Source of the DNA: an uncultured Ignavibacteria bacterium
GTDB lineage: Bacteria; Bacteroidota; Ignavibacteria; Ignavibacteriales; Ignavibacteriaceae
NCBI GenBank assembly: GCA_937996765.1
Contig: CALKUG010000076.1
Span: forward strand, 1-5,531
Reading direction: 5' to 3'
Length of the DNA stretch: 5,531 nt
Each line of letters starts with the position of its first letter. Position 1 is the stretch's first letter. Below, one piece after another: positions 1-5,531 of this stretch. The translations under genes and the position numbers were made by a program. The notes beneath the pieces are model-generated. The model did not search any database. It was not told the DNA's origin and was given only the letters and a program-made list of their open reading frames with translations.

Positions 1-2
1 AT

Positions 3-653
3 TGGACTAACCCTTGGGGTCAGCATAAATTTAGTACCAATATCGAAATCCGTGAAGATGGCGGAACTCCCGCGTTTCTTCAAACCATTCGTGCTGCATT
101 GGCCGTTGAAGTCAAAAATCAAATGGATGTAAATCTGATTCACCAACAAGAAGCAGTTTTGGTACAAACGTTTTTTGATGAAGCAAAATCAATACCCGGA
201 CTGCATCTGCTTGCCCCCATTCATACCAAAAGACTCGGTGCAATTTCGTGTTACTTCGAATCAATACATTACAATTTGGTCGTCAAATTACTCAACGATC
301 GCTTTGGTATTCAAGTGCGCGGTGGCTGCTCTTGTGCAGGCACTTACGGTCACTATCTTCTGCACGTTGACCCCGCACGTTCACGCAAGATAACCGAAAA
401 AATAAACACCGGCGATCTCTCCGAAAAACCCGGCTGGGTGCGCATCTCATTGCACCCGACAATGAAAAAAGATGAAGTGCTTTTTATTGCACAGGCACTT
501 AAGGATATTGCCAAAAATATTGATACTTGGGAAAAGGATTACCGCTACGATATTCACACCAACGAGTATCATCACATAAGCGGCGAACGCTTTCAACCCG
601 ATGTGAATGCAATGTTTCACAAAATTTACTCGTCACACGAGCCCGTGTTCTAA
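3..653 (+). CDS. Cysteine desulfurase-like class V aminotransferase, C-terminal part (5' truncated)
   Basis: The frame is open from the window edge (first full codon at position 3) to TAA at 651-653, giving 216 residues of a PLP-dependent fold-type I enzyme. The first in-frame TTG at 99 is internal: the upstream codons encode conserved-looking sequence containing REDGGTPAFLQTIRAAL. The loop RGGCSCAGTYGH (about residues 106-117 of this fragment) fits the R-x-G-x-x-C active-site pattern of type II (SufS/CsdA-like) cysteine desulfurases, and the second Cys (codon 333-335) aligns with the persulfide-forming cysteine. The PLP-binding lysine would lie upstream, outside the window. Family members are roughly twice this length, so about half is missing. 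Expected role: releasing sulfur from cysteine as an enzyme-bound persulfide in the cytoplasm. The immediate overlap with mnmA suggests it supplies sulfur for tRNA thiolation; that is inference. It could instead be a selenocysteine lyase or another class V aminotransferase. The fold is confident, the substrate less so. Confidence 0.85.
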   Translation, partial: WTNPWGQHKFSTNIEIREDGGTPAFLQTIRAALAVEVKNQMDVNLIHQQEAVLVQTFFDEAKSIPGLHLLAPIHTKRLGAISCYFESIHYNLVVKLLNDRFGIQVRGGCSCAGTYGHYLLHVDPARSRKITEKINTGDLSEKPGWVRISLHPTMKKDEVLFIAQALKDIAKNIDTWEKDYRYDIHTNEYHHISGERFQPDVNAMFHKIYSSHEPVF

Positions 654-1753
654 TGAAAATTGCTGTTCTCCTTTCCGGTGGTGTTGATAGCTCGGTTGCT
701 CTGCGTTTGTTAAAAGAACAGGGTCACGATGTTACCGCATTTTATTTAAAGATTTGGCTCCAGGATGATTTTTCGTTTTTAGGCGAGTGCCCTTGGGAGG
801 AAGATGTAAAATTTGCTTCGGCAGTTTGTGACCAAGCCGGAGTTGAATTAAAAATTGTACCTCTGCAAAATGAGTACTGGGATTTAGTGGTCAGCTATAC
901 TATTGATGAAATTAAAGCGGGACGCACACCTAACCCGGATATCTTTTGCAATTCATTGGTAAAATTTGGTCAATTTTTTAATAAGATTGATGAGAGTTAC
1001 GAGAAAGTTGCCACGGGACATTATGGCGAGGTTATACAAATTGGCGATCGCTTTGGATTGCGCCGTTCACCCGACCCCATTAAAGATCAAACCTACTTTT
1101 TGTGTTATTTAAGTCAGGAGCAACTCCGCCGCGCCCTTTTCCCAATTGGTCATCTCGAGAAACACGAAGTGCGTTCACTCGCACATAAATACGAACTTGC
1201 AACAGAATCTAAAAAAGATTCGCAAGGCATTTGCTTCCTCGGCAGAATTAGCTTCCGCGATTTTATCAGGCAGCACCTCGGCGATCTCCCCGGCGATATC
1301 ATTAATGCCGATACGGGAGAAACAATGGGTAAGCACAACGGATATTACTATTACACCATCGGACAGCGTTCGGGAATAGGACTGCACGGGGGTCCTTGGT
1401 ACGTGGTCGCAAAAGATACGATAAACAACAAGGTTTATATATCACGCAATAAAGTTGAAGATCAGCAACAAGATACATTTACGGTTGGCGATTGTAATTG
1501 GTTTTTTGGAGAACCCAATGAGGGCGAACAACTGCAGGTTAAAATTAGGCATGGCGCACGGCTATATGATTGCGTAGTGAACCAAACCGAAGAAGGCAAA
1601 TGGCAAGTAAAGCTCGCCGAGCCCGATGGTGGTATTGCGGCAGGACAGTTTGCCGTTTTCTACCGCGGGGATATTTGTTTGGGTGGCACTAAAATTCTTG
1701 AATCAACTGTTATTCGGGTAAAAGAACAAGCACACCAACAGCCCGGCTTTTAA
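653..1753 (+). CDS. mnmA: tRNA-specific 2-thiouridylase MnmA
   Basis: This 366-residue enzyme catalyses ATP-dependent 2-thiolation of uridine 34 in tRNAs for Lys, Glu and Gln. It adenylates the uridine, then replaces the activated oxygen with persulfide sulfur. The N-terminal PP-loop is visible as SGGVDSS (residues 8-14). The two catalytic cysteines are Cys99 in NPDIFCNSLVKF and Cys194 in KKDSQGICFLG, matching E. coli Cys102 and Cys199. Other family motifs are TGHY (121-124), KDQTYFL (144-150), and YTIGQRSGIG followed by GGPWYVV (234-252). The C-terminal beta-barrel domain includes AAGQFAVFY (329-337). Length is normal for the family. I chose ATG 653 because it places the PP-loop at the usual distance from the N-terminus; an in-frame ATG at 527 would add 42 unrelated residues lying inside the upstream gene. 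The start shares one base with the upstream stop (TAATG) and lacks a Shine-Dalgarno sequence, so translational coupling is likely. The last ~14 residues extend past the usual family end, into the convergent acylase gene. Confidence 0.97.
   Translation: MKIAVLLSGGVDSSVALRLLKEQGHDVTAFYLKIWLQDDFSFLGECPWEEDVKFASAVCDQAGVELKIVPLQNEYWDLVVSYTIDEIKAGRTPNPDIFCNSLVKFGQFFNKIDESYEKVATGHYGEVIQIGDRFGLRRSPDPIKDQTYFLCYLSQEQLRRALFPIGHLEKHEVRSLAHKYELATESKKDSQGICFLGRISFRDFIRQHLGDLPGDIINADTGETMGKHNGYYYYTIGQRSGIGLHGGPWYVVAKDTINNKVYISRNKVEDQQQDTFTVGDCNWFFGEPNEGEQLQVKIRHGARLYDCVVNQTEEGKWQVKLAEPDGGIAAGQFAVFYRGDICLGGTKILESTVIRVKEQAHQQPGF
1710..1753. other. Convergent 3' overlap of mnmA and the acylase gene
   Basis: The 3' end of mnmA (stop TAA 1751-1753, + strand) and the 3' end of the acylase gene (stop TAA, reverse complement of 1710-1712, - strand) overlap by 44 bp. 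Both reading frames look genuine here. The acylase ends in a hydrophobic strand and LLPE, as S45 proteins often do, while the overlapping MnmA residues lie beyond the conserved GGTKILES end of that family. There is therefore no room for a separate terminator between the two units, and any terminator must lie inside the opposing gene. Confidence 0.9.
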
Positions 1754-4148
1754 CCGTTTCTGTTTCGGTAAACACTCTTATTGTTTTTCCCTCGAGCCAA
1801 TACTTTGTAATATCACTGTAATGCTGTGAGAATATATTTCCCGACTGTCCCGAAGTTAAACTCACGTAGTAAAAATCGGGTGTTGCAAAATCAAAGACGT
1901 ATCTCATCGAAGGTCCCAGCACCGCTTCGTATTCAGGTTTATTTTCCATGTTTAACACATCGGTCAATTTATACTCTGTGTTAAAAATGGTACTTCCATC
2001 GCCACCAATTTCAAAAGGTCCTACATCAATAAAATTATCTACTATATCGCTATTACCTGAAAAGAAATGACGAAAGCGAACAGAGTGCAATTTACCCCAC
2101 TGCCACCGATAAATATTTTTTCCGAATTGCTTTTCTAATTCATCCAGAGCATCAACAACACTTTTTCTGATGATGTCGTCTTTTCGTTCGCGTTGCGGAG
2201 TGCGGTAATCATCGAACAACGGATTGTCGCTTTCATTCAACGCTCGTTCAAGTGATTTGTAAGCGGTGTTAGCTAAAAAGAACAGTTCGCTAAACAGGGC
2301 ATTACCCAAATCATCGTGGTAAGTATTTTTTAACAGGTGCTTGAGTATTACAGCGTAGATTGCGGGCTCCTGCATTTCAGCCCCCATGTTGCCATCCCAT
2401 TTGCCAAGTAAATGCAACACAGCTTTTAAATTCTTGTCTTTTACTTCAATACCGCTAAATGCATTGGTAATATGTTTCGCAATTTTTTTCGCGAGCGGTG
2501 AGGTAACATCATTTTGATACTGCATAAAATCGGATGCCGAGTGTTTTGGCTTTGCTTCGAGAAGCTGTGTAATTCGTTCGATGCGAGATGCAGGGGCATA
2601 CACCGTACTGATGTAATAGGGTTCGCCTCCGGGCGGAACATAATTGGCAGTGGCGATATAACCGGATTGCGGATTAAGCACACGAATATCGTTGTGGGCT
2701 TTGCGGAACCCTTGCCAATCGCTTGCAGTGGTGCTTCCATCAAACAGTGAAAAGGGGTTGATGCTCGGACGAATGGGAATTGCACCTACTGCAAAATATG
2801 CAATTGCGTTTTTTTCTGCTACAATCAAATTCATTGAAGGGATGTGAAAATGCTCGCATGCTTTTTGAATCTCTCCGATATTGGTAGCGCGATTAAATCT
2901 ATAAAATGCGAGATAATCGTCGCTCACTTCACTACCGGACCAGCGCATGCTAACGGCAGTGTTACTAAAAAACGTTTTTTCTTTGTAACGGCTTGTTTGA
3001 ACTACATCCGAGATTATAGGTCCCCGATGTGTTGAGCGAATGGTGATGGGAATCGGTTCGCCATCTTTAACGCGTATGGTGTCCCTTTTAATGGAGAGTG
3101 CTTGCTGTGCACCGTTGAGCTCATAAAACTTGAGTGAGTTATCCAATTTTTCTTTGTAGAAATCAGCATCATCCGCCATAAGGTTGGTAATTGCCCACGA
3201 AACTGTTTTTGTTTTTCCGATAACAACCGCGGGTACACCGGGAATAGTGAAACCTGATGCTTCCCAATTTGGGCTTTTGATATTTGCAATGTACCACCGT
3301 GCAGGTGAAAGGAAATTGAGATGCGGATCGTTTGCTATAATGCTGCTACCCGAACTGCTCCTCTGCGGCGATACCGCCCAGTTGTTAGAACCCATTTGTG
3401 TGCCGGGTGTATGCAGAAAATTATTGAGTCCGTGCATGGTTTTGATAAAACCCTGCAACATGGCTGTACTTGAATATTTTACTCCGGGTAGCAACGGTTG
3501 ATTATGTGTTGGACTCGGCAACAAATATCCCGCTTTGGCTTCACCAAGTTTTTCAGACACAGCGGCATACATAACATCCACATACCAGGCAATATTTAAC
3601 TCCCAAGCAAGCATGCGAATCATCAATGCGGAGTGGACGGGCTTCCACTGCTCGGGGCGGTAGTTCAGTAAATCAAATTCTATCGGCAACGTGCTTTCGT
3701 TTTTTTTGAGATAAGCATTCACCCCTTTACTGTAGGCAACAAACATTTTTTTTGTTTCATCGGAAGCAGCCGCATAATTTTTTTCTGCCAGATCTCTAAA
3801 ACCAATAGTACGGAACAGCTTATCGTACTCAATCGTACGATTGCCCATAATTTCCGAAAGTCGCCCTTGAGCCACTCTGCGAATCAAATCCATCTGAAAC
3901 ATACGCTCGGATGCGTGAACATACCCCAAAGCAAAAGCCGCATCTTCATCGTTGGTTGCAAAAATAGTAGGTATTCCCGTACTGTCGAAATATACTTCGG
4001 TGCTTGCAGATATGCCTTTCACGTTGTACTCACCGTTAAAATCAAAAACTGATTTTTTGAGATTGTAGGACAACACACCGTAGCCGACCAAACCTACAAC
4101 GAGTATAACGATGATAAATGTGAGAAGAGAAAGTAAAATCTTTTTCAT
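1710..4148 (-). CDS. Penicillin acylase family (peptidase S45) Ntn-hydrolase, membrane-anchored or secreted
   Basis: This complete 812-residue precursor belongs to the penicillin/cephalosporin/acyl-homoserine-lactone acylase family, which cleaves amide bonds after autocatalytic splitting into alpha and beta chains. Residues 4-28 are a hydrophobic signal peptide or signal anchor after Lys-Lys, so it should act in the periplasm. Alpha-chain features include GIPTIFATNDEDAAFALGY (58-76) and YSKGVNAYL (139-147). The predicted cleavage is Gly253|Ser254 in QMGSNNWAVS, making Ser254 the N-terminal nucleophile of the beta chain. His276 in NDPHL is beta-chain residue 23, the position held by His in AHL and cephalosporin acylases and by Gln in E. 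coli penicillin G acylase. Asn502 in IATANY is the likely oxyanion asparagine. The active site therefore looks intact. ATG 4148 directly precedes the signal segment and has no Shine-Dalgarno sequence. The gene follows the Omp85-like gene by 45 bp, probably in one operon. The substrate cannot be read from sequence; a penicillin or quorum-sensing role is not established. Confidence 0.93.
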   Translation of the reverse strand: MKKILLSLLTFIIVILVVGLVGYGVLSYNLKKSVFDFNGEYNVKGISASTEVYFDSTGIPTIFATNDEDAAFALGYVHASERMFQMDLIRRVAQGRLSEIMGNRTIEYDKLFRTIGFRDLAEKNYAAASDETKKMFVAYSKGVNAYLKKNESTLPIEFDLLNYRPEQWKPVHSALMIRMLAWELNIAWYVDVMYAAVSEKLGEAKAGYLLPSPTHNQPLLPGVKYSSTAMLQGFIKTMHGLNNFLHTPGTQMGSNNWAVSPQRSSSGSSIIANDPHLNFLSPARWYIANIKSPNWEASGFTIPGVPAVVIGKTKTVSWAITNLMADDADFYKEKLDNSLKFYELNGAQQALSIKRDTIRVKDGEPIPITIRSTHRGPIISDVVQTSRYKEKTFFSNTAVSMRWSGSEVSDDYLAFYRFNRATNIGEIQKACEHFHIPSMNLIVAEKNAIAYFAVGAIPIRPSINPFSLFDGSTTASDWQGFRKAHNDIRVLNPQSGYIATANYVPPGGEPYYISTVYAPASRIERITQLLEAKPKHSASDFMQYQNDVTSPLAKKIAKHITNAFSGIEVKDKNLKAVLHLLGKWDGNMGAEMQEPAIYAVILKHLLKNTYHDDLGNALFSELFFLANTAYKSLERALNESDNPLFDDYRTPQRERKDDIIRKSVVDALDELEKQFGKNIYRWQWGKLHSVRFRHFFSGNSDIVDNFIDVGPFEIGGDGSTIFNTEYKLTDVLNMENKPEYEAVLGPSMRYVFDFATPDFYYVSLTSGQSGNIFSQHYSDITKYWLEGKTIRVFTETETVKSRAVGVLVLLPE

Positions 4149-4193
4149 TACTGTTTGTTAAAACTTACTTAATAGTTGCTATGCAAATATGCA
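4149..4193. other. Intergenic gap between the two - strand genes
   Basis: This is the only noncoding stretch in the window. It is AT-rich and separates the Omp85-like stop codon from the acylase start. I see no Shine-Dalgarno sequence ahead of the acylase ATG and no GC-rich stem followed by a T-run, so read-through from the upstream gene is the simplest expectation. On the - strand CATATTTG (4184-4191) is one base off the Bacteroidota -7 consensus TAnnTTTG, but no well-spaced -33 TTG element accompanies it. Confidence 0.6.
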
Positions 4194-4194
4194 T
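4181..4194. repeat. Small inverted repeat (5-bp arms, 4-nt loop)
   Basis: ATGCA (4181-4185) and TGCAT (4190-4194) form a perfect inverted repeat around AATA, ending on the first base of the Omp85-like stop codon on the - strand. The stem is short and only 40% GC, with no T-run on the - strand side, so it is unlikely to be an intrinsic terminator. It may be a chance palindrome or a weak protein-binding site. Confidence 0.3.
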
Positions 4195-5531
4195 CAAAAA
4201 CTGCTTATGATTCCAAAATGTATTTTGCCCGAAGAGAATGAATCGCCTTCGCCGAGAGCATAACTTACACCCAATAATCCCAACCCTGTTTCGAGCGTAA
4301 TGCCTCCACCGTAACCGGAGCGATTAAGCACCGAACCCGGCTCACCGCTTGCCAATGCTGCTTCTCGTTTGATATATCCGTAATCGTAAAAGAGAAACAG
4401 ATAGTTCCTTAAGCCCAGCATAAACCGATACTCGTTACGCATCCAAACCATTTGCTCACCACGAAATTGCTCTTCGAGATATCCGCGTAAACTACGGTTA
4501 CCGCCCAAGGTGAACAAATCAGAAAATTCTATCAGGTCACCGCTTAAATCTTTTGCATTAAGCTCCGAGGCAAACACGTTGTTATTGTAAAACTCCCAAA
4601 ATCCTGCAAGTTGTGTGCTCAGTGTACGTTGCGTAACGGAGCGCGGGGTTGATGCGGTTACAAACTCTGCGGGTCCGTTAATTGACTTGTTTGTGAACAA
4701 GAAACTCGAGCTGAATAGCAATCCCGCACGGGTGCCGATGGGGTCGTCGCGTGTGTCGAGACGTACAGTAAATCCTGTAGTTAAAGCTGTTGAATTAAAC
4801 ACGGTAAAAACGGGAACTTCGTATAGTGTGGGTATTACTGATTCCGATTTTGCTGAGAGCGACACAGAGAGCGAGCCCGAAAGACGGTATAAGATACTTC
4901 CTTCGTAATGCCTGCGTACAAAAAGTGAATCCTGCTTACGTTGGAAAAATCCGCCTGCTACATCAAATGGAAACGAAAAAATGTAGGGCTCTAAATAGCG
5001 TATCTCAACTTCTTGCGAGTTGCGACTGAGTTGCTGCCAACGTATTCCCGCGTATCTACCCGTTCCAAAAAGATTTTTTAATTGTATGTTAACCAACCCT
5101 GTAAGGTATCCCGATTCCTTATCGGTACCCGGAACGTACCCAATAACTCCATCAAAATTATTAGTTTCTTTTTCTTCAACCTTGATGCTGAGAATTCCCT
5201 TGCCTTTGCTTGTTATTAAAAAAGTGGGAAATTGCACCGATTGAAAAAATCCGAGCCGATTGAGCCGGGCAGGAATTTCCTCTATTACCTTGGGGTTATA
5301 GAGCATCCCAGATTCAATTTGTAATTCGCGGAGAATCACGTTGTCTTTGGTTTTGGTATTCCCCTCAATTACCACTTCATCAATATAACGCTTCCCCTTG
5401 CCTTCGGCTTCAAAGGTAATTTGCACCTCAGCTGTTGCTGTATCAATGGTAAGTTGCGAAACTGTTATTATGGCGAATGGGTACCCGATTTTTTCAGCTG
5501 CGAGAATCATTTGTTCGGCGATAGCTTCAAC
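4194..5531 (-). CDS. Omp85 superfamily outer-membrane protein (BamA/TamA-like), 5' truncated
   Basis: The frame is open from the window edge to TGA (reverse complement of 4194-4196), giving the last 445 residues. The ATG at 5510 is internal: the preceding codons (VEAIAEQ) continue the helix of a POTRA domain that includes KIGYPFAIITV. A complete POTRA follows at fragment residues ~48-119 (RYIDEVVIEGN to LSIKVEEKE). The beta-barrel spans ~125-445, with LKNLFGTGR (151-159), DTRDDPIGTRAG (259-270), and the diagnostic GGNRSLRGY (343-351), equivalent to the conserved RGF/RGY motif of barrel loop 6. The protein ends in Phe after alternating hydrophobics (KIHFGIISSF), an outer-membrane beta-signal. 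Such proteins insert or translocate other outer-membrane proteins. Whether this is BamA itself, TamA-like, or another Omp85 branch depends on the missing N-terminus. BamA in E. coli has five POTRAs and only about one and a half are visible here. The gene lies just upstream of the acylase gene and is probably its operon partner. Confidence 0.9.
   Translation of the reverse strand, partial: VEAIAEQMILAAEKIGYPFAIITVSQLTIDTATAEVQITFEAEGKGKRYIDEVVIEGNTKTKDNVILRELQIESGMLYNPKVIEEIPARLNRLGFFQSVQFPTFLITSKGKGILSIKVEEKETNNFDGVIGYVPGTDKESGYLTGLVNIQLKNLFGTGRYAGIRWQQLSRNSQEVEIRYLEPYIFSFPFDVAGGFFQRKQDSLFVRRHYEGSILYRLSGSLSVSLSAKSESVIPTLYEVPVFTVFNSTALTTGFTVRLDTRDDPIGTRAGLLFSSSFLFTNKSINGPAEFVTASTPRSVTQRTLSTQLAGFWEFYNNNVFASELNAKDLSGDLIEFSDLFTLGGNRSLRGYLEEQFRGEQMVWMRNEYRFMLGLRNYLFLFYDYGYIKREAALASGEPGSVLNRSGYGGGITLETGLGLLGVSYALGEGDSFSSGKIHFGIISSF

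Noticed and set aside
527..652. A possible 42-residue N-terminal extension of MnmA from ATG 527
   Set aside because: It overlaps the conserved upstream gene in another frame, has no MnmA-like sequence, and would push the PP-loop far from the N-terminus. ATG 653 fits the family.
1043..1052. GCGATCGC palindrome (HIP1-like octamer)
   Set aside because: A single copy within the mnmA coding sequence encoding Gly-Asp-Arg; the similar CGATCGCTTTGG near 297 also encodes Asp-Arg-Phe-Gly, so shared codons explain the resemblance.
1752..1769. Possible terminator stem ACCG...CGGT just after the mnmA stop
   Set aside because: Only four base pairs around a 9-nt loop with no following T-run, and it lies inside the acylase coding sequence.
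2441..3501. Several shorter open frames on both strands within the acylase gene
   Set aside because: They lie in other frames of a well-supported gene and show no recognisable motifs; they are coding shadows.
1710..4148. Calling the acylase a beta-lactam resistance or quorum-quenching gene
   Set aside because: Substrate cannot be deduced from family membership, and nothing nearby suggests resistance or quorum-sensing functions.
4184..4191. Bacteroidota-type -7 promoter element (CATATTTG on the - strand)
   Set aside because: One mismatch to TAnnTTTG and no properly spaced -33 TTG partner; too weak to call as a promoter.

Overview
This window is almost entirely protein-coding. It holds four genes in two convergent pairs: two on the + strand (positions 1-1753) and two on the - strand (1710-5531). 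The outermost gene on each side is cut by the window edge. An Omp85-type outer-membrane barrel shows a Gram-negative (diderm) bacterium. The base composition is moderate to AT-leaning, neither internal gene start has a Shine-Dalgarno sequence, and the class V aminotransferase is of a type I associate with Bacteroidota. Together these suggest the Bacteroidota/Chlorobiota (FCB) group. That placement is an inference; no rRNA or other marker gene is present.

Left half, + strand: the C-terminal 216 residues of a SufS/CsdA-like class V aminotransferase (cysteine desulfurase-like) run directly into mnmA, the tRNA 2-thiouridylase, sharing one base in a TAATG stop/start junction. MnmA consumes persulfide sulfur that a cysteine desulfurase generates, so this looks like a translationally coupled sulfur-donor/sulfur-user pair for making 2-thiouridine at tRNA position 34. 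The MnmA has both catalytic cysteines, and from memory its sequence resembles the plant organellar form more than the E. coli form.

Right half, - strand: an Omp85/BamA-TamA-like outer-membrane protein (3' part, at least one complete POTRA domain plus the full barrel) lies 45 bp upstream of a complete 812-residue penicillin-acylase-family (S45) Ntn-hydrolase with an N-terminal membrane anchor or signal peptide. They are probably co-transcribed and both act in the cell envelope; their functional link is unknown.

The two transcription units meet tail to tail, and the 3' ends of mnmA and the acylase gene overlap by 44 bp. I see no RNA genes, mobile elements, CRISPR arrays or convincing terminators. 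The only noncoding stretch is the 45-bp gap at 4149-4193. I do not see a clearly new biological system; the most interesting points are the desulfurase-MnmA coupling and the unusual MnmA subtype.
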